From assembly GCA_017996375.1 (NCBI GenBank), contig JAGOHC010000010.1:1-37779 (forward strand): a stretch of DNA of 37,779 nt, written 5' to 3'. The notes under the pieces were generated by a model. It was not told the origin of the DNA and ran no database searches. It was given only the letters and a program-made list of their open reading frames with translations. The DNA comes from Saprospiraceae bacterium (GTDB taxonomy: Bacteria > Bacteroidota > Bacteroidia > Chitinophagales > Saprospiraceae). Each line of letters opens with the position of its first letter. The first letter of the stretch is position 1. Shown in pieces: positions 7,320 through 14,465 of the stretch. Both the position numbers and the translations under genes were made by a program.

Positions 7320-8325
7320 GGCACTCCCCATACCATATACTGTGCGCAGAATATTGGTGGCACCACTCAACTGGGGCTTGGGGCACGCAACGCGCTGCAT
7401 ACCCATAATCAGGCATCTGTTAGCACAGCAAAAGCAAATCATTATCGCCTCCGATGGTGCGGCATTAGCTTTGCTACAAGCAGAATTTCCTCAACTCACC
7501 TACATCACATTACCTGCTTATAATATCACCTATCCGCATCGTAGTATGGTGTTGAATATGTTACGGCTTTCGCCAAACATCATAGTTGCTATTTGGCGCG
7601 AACATCGGCAGTTGAAACATATTATTAAAACACATCATATTGATTTTATTATTTCAGACAACCGTTTTGGTTGCTACTCAAGTAATGTGCCTTCGGTGTG
7701 TGTAACGCATCAAATTAACCTGCCCGTTGCTGTGCCTTTTGCGGGATACATGAACCGATTATTATTAAAGAAATTTGAAGCTGTGTGGATTCCCGATGTG
7801 GCAGATTCACCCAATTTATCAGGCAAATTATCACATCCGACAACGGGTTTGCGACACGTACATTATATTGGCACTTTATCAAGAATGACAGAATATGAGC
7901 GCCCGAAAAAATATGCCGGTGTTGTGATACTATCAGGACCCGAACCACAGCGCAGCAATTTAGAAACCGTTTTGTTGCAACAACTTTGTGAATTGCCATA
8001 TCACCAATTCTTAGTTGTTCGCGGGGTGACCGCAACGCCACAACGCTATCAATATGCGCCGAACATTATTGTTGAAAATTACCTTACGGCAGATGCCTTA
8101 AACGATGCACTGATGTCCTGCGATTTTGTGATTAGTCGCACCGGTTATACTACGGTTATGGACGTTGTATCGCTGCAAAAAAACGCTCTGCTAATTCCTA
8201 CACCCCAACAACCTGAACAAGAATATCTGGCAACGCACTTACAGCAGCACCCGCAGTTGCTTATTCAAAAACAGACAGCGATAAATGTTACGGCGGCTAT
8301 CGCCGCATGGCAACACGCGCGATAA
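7312..8325 (+). CDS. GT28/GT-B-like glycosyltransferase
   Basis: 337 aa. The start reads ILVAPLNWGLGHATRCIPI, the glycine-rich loop seen in GT-B enzymes such as MurG and related UDP-sugar transferases (GHATR). The second half has a nucleotide-sugar binding pattern, VILSGPEPQRSN and then SRTGYTTVMDVVSLQKNALL with IPTPQQPEQEYLA, like the GGxGT-E-x-PxxxxQ region of GT28. There is no signal peptide, so it likely acts at the cytoplasmic face of the inner membrane. The acceptor is unknown. It overlaps the rhodanese gene by 8 bases and converges with the methyltransferase gene after a gap of about 110 nt in which I see no clear terminator. Confidence 0.75.
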   Translation: MIEALPIPYTVRRILVAPLNWGLGHATRCIPIIRHLLAQQKQIIIASDGAALALLQAEFPQLTYITLPAYNITYPHRSMVLNMLRLSPNIIVAIWREHRQLKHIIKTHHIDFIISDNRFGCYSSNVPSVCVTHQINLPVAVPFAGYMNRLLLKKFEAVWIPDVADSPNLSGKLSHPTTGLRHVHYIGTLSRMTEYERPKKYAGVVILSGPEPQRSNLETVLLQQLCELPYHQFLVVRGVTATPQRYQYAPNIIVENYLTADALNDALMSCDFVISRTGYTTVMDVVSLQKNALLIPTPQQPEQEYLATHLQQHPQLLIQKQTAINVTAAIAAWQHAR

Positions 8326-8438
8326 CTATTTAGTATTTATGTTGAAAAATTAGAGGTCTTGTAAAATCTTTTATTTTAACATCTTACAAATTCTCTGTGA
8401 AAAGCACTGCCATGCAACTAAAAGGTTGTAGTATTTGC

Positions 8439-9779
8439 TCACATCAACACGCGCCACTCTGTAGGGAAGTAGTTATTGAGGCGGTTGGGTAGTTTTTTGG
8501 CGAAGCCAAGCGCGATGCCATTGTAACGCATCACCACCCACCCTGTAGGTGCATCCACATCGAAGGGTTGGCGGCGCAAATAATGCAACGCATTTTTTTC
8601 ATCTAACTCTACGAAAGTGAGTTGTTGCGACAAGTGCGTGCTGAGTGCCAAAGCGTGTGCAGGAATAAAATCCTTGCCTTTAAACGTACCCATTTCTAAG
8701 GCAAATTGCAGCTTGTTAAGGTGTTGTTCTACATAAATAAAATCGGGTAACAGCACATTAGGCACAGCCAATATTTTCCCTGAGGTAGTTTGATAAAACT
8801 CAAAATACTCGGGGGCAGTTAGCCATTCGTGCAGCGTGGTGGTATGTTGTTTGTTTACTTTTGTCAGGTTGTGAAATGTGTTATAATTTACTTTAGTCGG
8901 CAAATTAATAAGAGGCTCGCGTAGTTGTAAGGCTTGTGCAAAAAAGCCTTCGCCTTGCACCTTGTGTGGATAAAATTGATAGCCGCCATCGTATTGAATT
9001 TGCCAATTTATGGGTATATTTACAGGCGTGGGTGTTAAAGGATATTCTTTGCAAAGCCACTGCACATTCTCTTGATTTTCATGGCGATTGTACGTGCAAG
9101 TAGAATACATCAACAAACCGTCAGGGCGTAAACTGCCGAGTGCTGAAGCCAAAATCTTGCGTTGCCGTTGGCTGCAATGCTGCACATTTTCGGGCGACCA
9201 TTCCGCAATAGCATTTTTATCCTTACGGAAAAGTCCCTCGCCGGAGCAAGGCGCATCTATCAAAATTACATCAAAAAAATGCCTCACTTTAGCAAAATCT
9301 TCGGGCAAATGGTTGGTGATGATGACGTTAGCTTCGCCCCATTTTTGCATATTTTGTATCAATACTTGGTAACGATTTCGCACGACTTCATTAGATACCA
9401 ACAGGCTGCCTTTCGGCAAAACATCTAATAGCAAAGTGGATTTTCCGCCGGGTGCAGCGCAGAGGTCTAACACGCGCAACGCACGATTGGGCAGCAGTTG
9501 TTTTGCCATGTGAGCGATAAACATGGAGGATGCTTCTTGCACATAATATCCGCCCCCCTGAAAGTGTGGATCGAGGGTGAAAACGGGGCGCTCGGCAAGA
9601 TAATAGGCGTTGGCACACCAAGCCACAGGTTGTGTTACCGGAAAACGTAACTCATCAATATGCGATATTTTTTTTGTGTTTAAACGAATACTGATGGGCG
9701 GTGTAGTGGTTAGTGCTGCTAACAACGCATCGGCATCTTTTACGTGTTGGCGAAGATGTGCGATTAATGCGGGTGTCAT
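8439..9779 (-). CDS. RNA m5C methyltransferase (NOL1/NOP2/Sun, RsmF-like)
   Basis: 446 aa. The SAM-binding motif LDLCAAPGGKS lies at 105-114, the catalytic motif DAPCSGEG has Cys178, and the second catalytic cysteine is Cys228 in YSTCTYN. Both cysteines needed for the two-Cys mechanism are present. The C-terminal third (from about 330) has a PUA-like/RsmF extension (PTGWVVMRYNGIALGFAKKL). Length and domain order fit RsmF/YebU-like enzymes that methylate cytosine in 16S rRNA, though the exact target nucleotide cannot be told. A TACTTTTG element lies 42 nt upstream of the start. Confidence 0.88.
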   Translation of the reverse strand: MTPALIAHLRQHVKDADALLAALTTTPPISIRLNTKKISHIDELRFPVTQPVAWCANAYYLAERPVFTLDPHFQGGGYYVQEASSMFIAHMAKQLLPNRALRVLDLCAAPGGKSTLLLDVLPKGSLLVSNEVVRNRYQVLIQNMQKWGEANVIITNHLPEDFAKVRHFFDVILIDAPCSGEGLFRKDKNAIAEWSPENVQHCSQRQRKILASALGSLRPDGLLMYSTCTYNRHENQENVQWLCKEYPLTPTPVNIPINWQIQYDGGYQFYPHKVQGEGFFAQALQLREPLINLPTKVNYNTFHNLTKVNKQHTTTLHEWLTAPEYFEFYQTTSGKILAVPNVLLPDFIYVEQHLNKLQFALEMGTFKGKDFIPAHALALSTHLSQQLTFVELDEKNALHYLRRQPFDVDAPTGWVVMRYNGIALGFAKKLPNRLNNYFPTEWRVLM

Positions 9780-9821
9780 GTAATAAGCTTGAAATACAAA
9801 ATATTAACAAAAAACATGATG

Positions 9822-9829
9822 CAAAAGTA
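9822..9829 (-). promoter_or_regulatory. Bacteroidota -7 element (TACTTTTG)
   Basis: On the minus strand TACTTTTG followed by CA, a TAnnTTTG match 42 nt before the methyltransferase ATG at 9779. It lies in the divergent region shared with the dipeptidase gene at 9881. No good -33 TTTG was found. Confidence 0.45.
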
Positions 9830-9880
9830 TAAAATAAAACCTATTTTAGTCTGAATTTTAGCTGTTGATATGTACCGATT

Positions 9881-10564
9881 ATGAAGAAACAGATACTACT
9901 TTTTGCCCTTATTTTTTGTATGCTTTGTTGCAAACAAAAGCAATCGGTGGAGCAACCTCCTACATTATCAGCATCACCACCACAAGTAACTGTACAAGGA
10001 CATATTTTTGATTATGACACAACACTTTGGGCAGATGTGGCAATAACAGATTCCACTATTTTACTAGATTTGAAATATGCTACTACGGATAATTTTGTCG
10101 GCGTAATATTGTACGATTGCCCACACTGTTTTCTGCGACCACCGGCGGCAAAGGCATTAGCGGAAGCAAATAAACAACTGTACAAAAAAGGATTGTGCTT
10201 GATGATGAAAGATTGCTATCGGCCTAAACCGATTCAGGAAAAGTTATGGAAAATAATGCCCGATGCTCGCTACGTCACACCACCAAAAAAAGGTTCTATG
10301 CACTCGCGTGGCGTTGCTGTTGATGTCACCTTAGCAGATATGCAAGGCAATGAGTTGGATATGGGTACGCCGTTTGATTTTTTCGGAAAAGCAGCGCATA
10401 CTAATTACACGCAATTACCAGCAGAAATATTGCTGCGCAGAAAGCTGTTACGCACCACATTAGCTGCCGTTGGTTTCAAACACATCCGAACAGAATGGTG
10501 GCATTACTCCTACAAAAAAGGAAATTATCCGTTATCGGATATGGTTTGGCAATGCCCAAAGTGA
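9881..10564 (+). CDS. VanX-type D-Ala-D-Ala dipeptidase lipoprotein
   Basis: 227 aa. The signal sequence ends in a lipobox-like FCMLCC, so it is probably a lipoprotein with Cys16 or Cys17 as the lipid site. The zinc-peptidase M15D motifs are present: Arg114 in DCYRPKP, SMHSRGVAVD with His141 and Asp148, and EWWH with Glu205 and His208. The family cleaves D-alanyl-D-alanine; a chromosomal exported copy more likely serves peptidoglycan recycling than vancomycin resistance, and no vanHA-type genes are nearby. The cysteine operon starts about 110 nt downstream with its own promoter. Confidence 0.88.
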   Translation: MKKQILLFALIFCMLCCKQKQSVEQPPTLSASPPQVTVQGHIFDYDTTLWADVAITDSTILLDLKYATTDNFVGVILYDCPHCFLRPPAAKALAEANKQLYKKGLCLMMKDCYRPKPIQEKLWKIMPDARYVTPPKKGSMHSRGVAVDVTLADMQGNELDMGTPFDFFGKAAHTNYTQLPAEILLRRKLLRTTLAAVGFKHIRTEWWHYSYKKGNYPLSDMVWQCPK

Positions 10565-10638
10565 AAAAAAAGTATTTAATATAATATATTAATAATCAAT
10601 TATTTACAAATATTGATAAAATTTATTTTTTATAAACA

Positions 10639-10671
10639 CTTGACAATGTCCATTATTTGCCGATACATTTG
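10639..10671 (+). promoter_or_regulatory. Promoter of the cysteine operon, near-leaderless
   Basis: CTTG at 10639-10642, a 21-nt spacer and TACATTTG at 10664-10671, matching the Bacteroidota TTTG / TAnnTTTG pattern well. The sequence after it is TGGT and then the ATG of the first leader peptide at 10676. The transcript would therefore begin at or within about 3 nt of the leader start codon. The arrangement TTTG-n-GGT-ATG is the same as at 6712-6724. Confidence 0.6.
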
Positions 10672-10675
10672 TGGT

Positions 10676-10741
10676 ATGATTAACAAAAATTCCATATCGT
10701 TTGTAGCATCTTGTTGCTGTTGTCTTTCAACTCATCGTTGA
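10676..10741 (+). CDS. Leader peptide 1 with four consecutive Cys codons
   Basis: 21 codons: starts Met-Ile-Asn-Lys-Asn, then FVAS, then four Cys codons (TGT TGC TGT TGT, 10712-10723), then LSTHR and TGA. It is too short for ordinary gene finders. There is no fold or signal; the peptide appears to exist to be translated. It sits between a promoter and an intrinsic terminator. Its stop codon is the first triplet of the antiterminator arm (10739-10747). These are the hallmarks of an attenuator leader peptide sensing charged tRNA-Cys. Confidence 0.85.
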   Translation: MINKNSISFVASCCCCLSTHR

Positions 10742-10818
10742 GGAGATAACGGCTGTCAGTAATACAAGCAGATATAGTCAAAAAAGTCTTCTCACATTGA
10801 GAAGACTTTTTTGTTTTT
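10725..10818 (+). promoter_or_regulatory. Attenuator 1: alternative hairpins and terminator
   Basis: Region 1 TTTCAAC (10725-10731) pairs with region 2 GTTGAGG (10737-10743). Region 2 extended, TGAGGAGAT (10739-10747), pairs over 9 consecutive positions (two G-U) with GTCTTCTCA (10786-10794), which is the 5' arm of the terminator. The terminator itself is a 15-bp stem, 10780-10794 with 10798-10812, loop CAT, then GTTTTT. A ribosome held at the Cys codons covers region 1 and leaves region 2 free, so 2:3 forms and transcription continues. A ribosome that reaches the UGA covers region 2, so 3:4 terminates. All pairings were checked base by base by eye; no folding energies were computed. Confidence 0.8.
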
Positions 10819-10843
10819 ATCAAAAATTTAATGTTTTAATACA

Positions 10844-10930
10844 ATGACTTTTTCGTCCATATTTCATAATAATACTTGCTGTTGCTGTTGTACGATTTCA
10901 ATGCGGAAGGGCAGGTTTATTATGCAATAA
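10844..10930 (+). CDS. Leader peptide 2 with five consecutive Cys codons
   Basis: 28 codons beginning Met-Thr-Phe-Ser-Ser, then HNNT, then five Cys codons (TGC TGT TGC TGT TGT, 10877-10891), then TISMRKG and on to TAA. It follows the first terminator and precedes a second one, repeating the plan of leader 1. The peptides share no similarity outside the Cys run, which argues for selection on the Cys codons rather than recent duplication. It has no other recognisable feature. Confidence 0.82.
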   Translation: MTFSSIFHNNTCCCCCTISMRKGRFIMQ

Positions 10931-10990
10931 TGTTCAAAAGTGTATAAACTAATTACAGCCTTTCTGCAACGCGGGAAGGCTGTTTTATTT
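10904..10990 (+). promoter_or_regulatory. Attenuator 2: antiterminator and terminator
   Basis: The terminator is a 12-bp stem (10955-10966 with 10972-10983, two G-U pairs), loop CAACG, followed by TTTTATTTT. Its 5' arm GCCTTTCTG (10958-10966) pairs over 9 consecutive positions (two G-U) with CGGAAGGGC at 10904-10912, which begins 12 nt after the last Cys codon of leader 2. This is the same geometry as attenuator 1 (15 nt). Differences: I see no good region 1:2 hairpin, and a ribosome at the stop codon (10928) would only reach the edge of the antiterminator, so masking probably comes from translation through it. The first structural gene starts 26 nt downstream. Confidence 0.72.
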
Positions 10991-11016
10991 TCATCAAAAT
11001 TAAAATCTTAATCCTT

Positions 11017-11376
11017 ATGAATACTTTAGCATCAACAACACTACACTCGCTGCCAAAAATTGGAGACACTGCACCTGATTTTACAGCTGTTACCACGCTC
11101 GGCGAAATTAGCGCTGTTTTTATCATTGACCCGAAAGGTGTTGTCAGGTTATTAGTATATTACCCGCTAAACGTAGGAAGAAATATTGAAGAAATAAAGC
11201 GCGTTTTGTTAGCCTTGCAAACTGCGGACAAACACGCCGTTGCACTGCCGGCAAACTGGCAAGAAGGAGAAAAGGTGATTGTGCCCGCACCTAAAACCTT
11301 GGCCGATATTGAGCGTAATGATGCCGCCGATTATGAAAAAATTGACTTCTACTTGCAAAAGAAACACCTGAATTAA
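11017..11376 (+). CDS. 1-Cys peroxiredoxin remnant lacking the catalytic core
   Basis: 119 aa. The start (KIGDTAPDFTAVTTLGEI) is the N-terminus of a Prx6/AhpC-like peroxiredoxin. The rest (AVFIIDPKGVVRLLVYYPLN, VGRNIEEIKRVLLALQTADK, PANWQEGEKVIVPAPK) is the C-terminal half of a 1-Cys peroxiredoxin, usually about 210-220 aa long. Roughly 100 residues between them are missing in frame, including the PxxxT-x2-C peroxidatic site. The product contains no cysteine at all and cannot be a peroxidase. The reading frame stays clean, so it is either a young in-frame deletion or a kept non-catalytic protein. It is the first gene after the attenuators and is 33 nt before the cysteine synthase gene. Confidence 0.75.
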   Translation: MNTLASTTLHSLPKIGDTAPDFTAVTTLGEISAVFIIDPKGVVRLLVYYPLNVGRNIEEIKRVLLALQTADKHAVALPANWQEGEKVIVPAPKTLADIERNDAADYEKIDFYLQKKHLN

Positions 11377-11409
11377 AATTTATAGTTAGCCTAAAGTTTA
11401 GTTAGAAAA

Positions 11410-12357
11410 ATGTCAGTAACACATTACCAGCCCGATACTATCCAACACATCCAAAGTGCTGCCCTCAAAGTGGCGACACTCATCGGCAAAACACCCTTGT
11501 ACCCGATACGACACATTTATACAAAAAAGGGGGTAAGCATTTTGGCAAAGTTGGAATGGCAGCAGCTCGGCGGCAGCATCAAGTCGCGTCCGGCATTTAA
11601 TATTATCATAAATGCAATAGAGCAGGGGCAACTTCCGGTAGGTAAACAACTGTTGGATGCTACCAGCGGTAACACAGGTATTGCTTATGCCACCATTGGG
11701 GCAGCTTTGGGCATTCCGGTTACGCTGTGCTTACCCGAAAATGCCTCCGAAGAGCGGAAAAATATTTTGCAATCATTAGGAGTTAATATCATTTATACAT
11801 CGCGTTTTGATGGTACTGACGGCGCACAGCTAAAAGCAAAGGAGCTGTTTGCGGCGCAACCTGACCGCTATTTTTATGCCGACCAATACGCTAATGATGC
11901 CAATTGGCGGGCACATTACGAAACTACGGCAAACGAAATATGGAATCAAACTGCGGGACAGATAACACACTTTGTTGCCGGATTAGGTACAACAGGTACG
12001 TTTGTCGGCACGAGCCGCAAATTGAAACTATTAAATCGCAACATCCAAACTATAGCCTTGCAACCCGATAATCCAATGCACGGCTTAGAGGGTTGGAAGC
12101 ACTTGGAAACTGCCATTGTGCCAAAAATTTATGATGCTGCCGTTGCTGACCAATTTATTGAAATTGATACCTTAGAAAGTTATGATTTGATAAAACAAGT
12201 TGCACAAAAAGAAGGCTTGCTGCTATCGCCTTCTGCAGCAGCGAATTTGGCGGGCGCAATAAAAGTGGCGGAGCAAATTGAGCGAGGCATAATTGTCACA
12301 GTTTTTGCAGATAACTCCGATAAGTATAGTGAAGTTTTAAAATATATTTTTAATTGA
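11410..12357 (+). CDS. cysM: Cysteine synthase (CysM-like, PLP-dependent)
   Basis: 315 aa fold-type II PLP enzyme that replaces the acetyl or phosphate group of an activated serine with sulfur. The PLP lysine is Lys58 in GGSIKSR, the substrate loop is TSGNTG (85-90), the phosphate-binding loop is GLGTTGT (191-197), and the C-terminal Ser contact lies in LLSPSAAANL. The neighbours (JAMM peptidase, ThiS/MoaD-like carrier, E1-rhodanese) match the mycobacterial CysM-CysO-Mec pathway, in which the sulfur donor is a protein thiocarboxylate. Whether the serine substrate is O-phosphoserine or O-acetylserine cannot be decided here. The next gene begins 2 nt after its stop. Confidence 0.88.
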   Translation: MSVTHYQPDTIQHIQSAALKVATLIGKTPLYPIRHIYTKKGVSILAKLEWQQLGGSIKSRPAFNIIINAIEQGQLPVGKQLLDATSGNTGIAYATIGAALGIPVTLCLPENASEERKNILQSLGVNIIYTSRFDGTDGAQLKAKELFAAQPDRYFYADQYANDANWRAHYETTANEIWNQTAGQITHFVAGLGTTGTFVGTSRKLKLLNRNIQTIALQPDNPMHGLEGWKHLETAIVPKIYDAAVADQFIEIDTLESYDLIKQVAQKEGLLLSPSAAANLAGAIKVAEQIERGIIVTVFADNSDKYSEVLKYIFN

Positions 12358-12359
12358 TT

Positions 12360-12800
12360 ATGAATAAATTAGTTATAGAACCTTCGGCTGTTGCTGATAT
12401 TTTTGACGACGGTATCGAGGCATTTCCCAACGAGTGCTGCGGCTTTTTATATGGTGACGAAACTGCCGAACGAAGAATTATCACTATTGCCCAACCAGTC
12501 ATTAATAAGAAAGAAGGCGACCAACGCCGTCGCTTTCAAATAGCTCCATTAGATTATATCCGCGCCGAACAATTTGCCATTGCAAACAATGTGCAGTTGC
12601 TTGGTGTGTATCATTCACATCCATTGCATCCGGCAATCGCTTCCGAACACGATTTAGAAAAAGCAATGCCTTACTTTTCATATATCATTATTTCCGTTTT
12701 TGAAAATGAAGTGCGCGATATTAAATCGTGGCGATTATACGACGATAAACGAGAATTTTATGAAGAGCAAGTGCAATGTATAGCACCCCAAACAATTTAA
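12360..12800 (+). CDS. JAMM/MPN zinc metallopeptidase (Mec-like)
   Basis: 146 aa from ATG 12360. The JAMM motif is complete: Glu25 in NECCGF, His85 and His87 in HSHP, Ser95 and Asp98 seven and ten residues later (H-x-H-x7-S-x2-D). This small prokaryotic form corresponds to Mec of mycobacteria, which frees Cys from the CysO-Cys adduct, and to QbsD, which trims two residues from a carrier C-terminus. Both jobs are possible here because the carrier two genes on ends in GG followed by two extra residues. Tight coupling to the synthase gene supports a shared pathway. Confidence 0.88.
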   Translation: MNKLVIEPSAVADIFDDGIEAFPNECCGFLYGDETAERRIITIAQPVINKKEGDQRRRFQIAPLDYIRAEQFAIANNVQLLGVYHSHPLHPAIASEHDLEKAMPYFSYIIISVFENEVRDIKSWRLYDDKREFYEEQVQCIAPQTI

Positions 12801-12861
12801 AATCAATCATATTCTCACTAACTGAAAAATCTTTTTTATACATTAAATACAACGTATTACC

Positions 12862-13140
12862 ATGGCAAAAATTATCATTCCAACACCATTACGCAAATTT
12901 ACTGACAACCAAAGTTCGTTTCAAACAAATGGCGATACCGTCAAAGAAGCGATTGCACAACTCATCGAAACATATAATGGTTTAACCAAACACCTTCTGG
13001 ATGACAATCAAAATATTCGCTCTTTTATTCGCATTTATGTAGGTGAAGACGACATCCTGTCGCTCGAAAAAGAAGATACCAAAGTAGCAGCAGATACGGT
13101 TATCAGCATCGTGCCTGCCATCGCCGGTGGAAGCAAATAA
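12862..13140 (+). CDS. ThiS/MoaD-like sulfur carrier (CysO-like), ends GGSK
   Basis: 92 aa ubiquitin-like fold: begins AKIIIPTPLRKFTDNQSSF, has GDTVKEAIAQLIETY in the helix, RSFIRIYVGEDDI in the second hairpin and VISIVPAIAGG at the end. The active carrier must end in Gly-Gly to be adenylated and turned into a thiocarboxylate, but here GG (89-90) is followed by Ser-Lys, so it needs proteolytic maturation. The protein has no cysteine. It lies 61 nt after the peptidase gene and 32 nt before the E1 gene. Confidence 0.88.
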   Translation: MAKIIIPTPLRKFTDNQSSFQTNGDTVKEAIAQLIETYNGLTKHLLDDNQNIRSFIRIYVGEDDILSLEKEDTKVAADTVISIVPAIAGGSK

Positions 13141-13172
13141 ATCATAACATAGTACAAAAAAATAGTAATACC

Positions 13173-14306
13173 ATGAGTACATTAAATCCGCAAGAATTAA
13201 CGCGATACAGTCGTCACATTGCCATACCGGAGTTTGGTGTAGCCGCACAAGAAAAGCTCAAAGCTGCCAAAGTATTGGTCATAGGTAGTGGCGGTTTGGG
13301 CAGCCCCGTGTTGTTGTATTTGGCAGCAGCCGGAGTAGGGCATTTGGGCATCGTAGATTTTGATATAATAGATGATACCAACTTACAGCGCCAAGTTTTA
13401 TTTACTACAAATGATGTGGGCAAGTCAAAAGCAGCAACAGCCAAAGAACGTTTGCTGGCATTGAATCCACACATTCAGGTGACGGTACACGACACACGCT
13501 TCACTAAAGAAAATGCTATCGAATTAGTAAGCCAATACGATGTTGTTGCTGACGGTACAGACAATTTCCCTACGCGCTATTTAGTAAATGATGCCTGCGT
13601 ATTAGCCGGAAAGGTGAACGTGTATGCCTCCATTTTTCGCTTTGAAGGACAGGTATCCGTGTTTAATTTTCAAAATGAAGATGGTACAAGAGGGGCAAAT
13701 TATAGAGATATGTTTCCGGCACCGCCACCACCCGGATTAGTGCCAAATTGCGCCGAAGGCGGCGTATTGGGCGTGTTGCCCGGCATCATCGGCAGTATGC
13801 AAGCAAGCGAAGTTATTAAAGTAATTACAGGCGTTGGCGAACCATTATCGGGCAGGTTGTTTTTATTCGATGCGGCGAGTTTTACCACGCGCATCCTGAA
13901 AGTAAATAAATTGCCTGAAACAAAAATTACAGAGTTGATAAACTACGAACAATTCTGTGGCATTGAACCGATAACCGATGAACGCCCACTTAAAGAAATT
14001 ACGCCGACAGAACTCAAACTGTGGTTAGATAAAGGTATAGATTTTCAACTCATTGATGTACGTGAACCATTTGAATACGGCATTGCAAACCTCAGTGGCG
14101 AACTGATGCCTTTGGCAACCATTACCGAAGTTGCCGATAAAATTGCCACCGACAAAAAAGTGGTGATACACTGCAAAGGTGGTGTGCGTAGCGCAAAGGC
14201 TATTCGCGCATTGGAAGCTATTCGCACATTTGATAATTTATACAACCTCAAAGGCGGTATTTTGGCGTATGCCAAAGAAATAGACAATGCCATACCGCTA
14301 TATTAA
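13173..14306 (+). CDS. E1-like adenylyltransferase/sulfurtransferase with rhodanese domain (MoeZ/MoeBR type)
   Basis: 377 aa. The E1-like domain (1 to about 250) has GSGGLG at 38-43, Arg73 in NLQRQ, Lys86 in GKSKA, Asp130 in DGTDN, and Cys193 in PNCAEGG. The C-terminal rhodanese domain (about 275-377) has LIDVREPFEY and Cys334 in IHCKGGVRS. It would adenylate the carrier C-terminus and deliver sulfur from the rhodanese persulfide. The structural zinc site of MoeB is absent: the usual CYRC reads NYRD (176-179), and no second CxxC follows. That is a variant I associate with Bacteroidota homologues. It is the last gene of the operon. Confidence 0.9.
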   Translation: MSTLNPQELTRYSRHIAIPEFGVAAQEKLKAAKVLVIGSGGLGSPVLLYLAAAGVGHLGIVDFDIIDDTNLQRQVLFTTNDVGKSKAATAKERLLALNPHIQVTVHDTRFTKENAIELVSQYDVVADGTDNFPTRYLVNDACVLAGKVNVYASIFRFEGQVSVFNFQNEDGTRGANYRDMFPAPPPPGLVPNCAEGGVLGVLPGIIGSMQASEVIKVITGVGEPLSGRLFLFDAASFTTRILKVNKLPETKITELINYEQFCGIEPITDERPLKEITPTELKLWLDKGIDFQLIDVREPFEYGIANLSGELMPLATITEVADKIATDKKVVIHCKGGVRSAKAIRALEAIRTFDNLYNLKGGILAYAKEIDNAIPLY

Positions 14307-14465
14307 CAGTACGCTATCCTTTTTATGGGTACAACTCGTTGTGTATTTAGAATTATGTTGAAAGAAAAAGGGTTATAATTGCGACCTAATTTCTTATACA
14401 GAGCAATTTGTCTTTTCATATCTCTTTATTCATTATAGATTTTGGGTAGTATCCCTCTAATTTTA
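14307..14465. other. Intergenic region between convergent genes
   Basis: About 160 AT-rich bases. The only notable element is TTATAGATTTTGGGTAGT at 14433-14450, annotated separately as one copy of a direct repeat. I see no strong terminator hairpin. Confidence 0.4.
14433..14450 (+). repeat. 18-bp direct repeat, copy 1
   Basis: TTATAGATTTTGGGTAGT. It matches 17 of 18 positions with 15993-16010; the two copies bracket the single minus-strand gene 14466-15980. Confidence 0.6.

Noticed and set aside
9881-10564. Vancomycin resistance cluster
   Set aside because: Only a VanX-type dipeptidase is present, without D-Ala-D-Lac ligase or dehydrogenase; a housekeeping exported dipeptidase is more likely.
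10565-11016. Riboswitch (SAM) or T-box upstream of the cysteine operon
   Set aside because: No SAM-riboswitch core and no T-box sequence or specifier stem was visible; two translated poly-Cys ORFs with matching antiterminators explain the region better.
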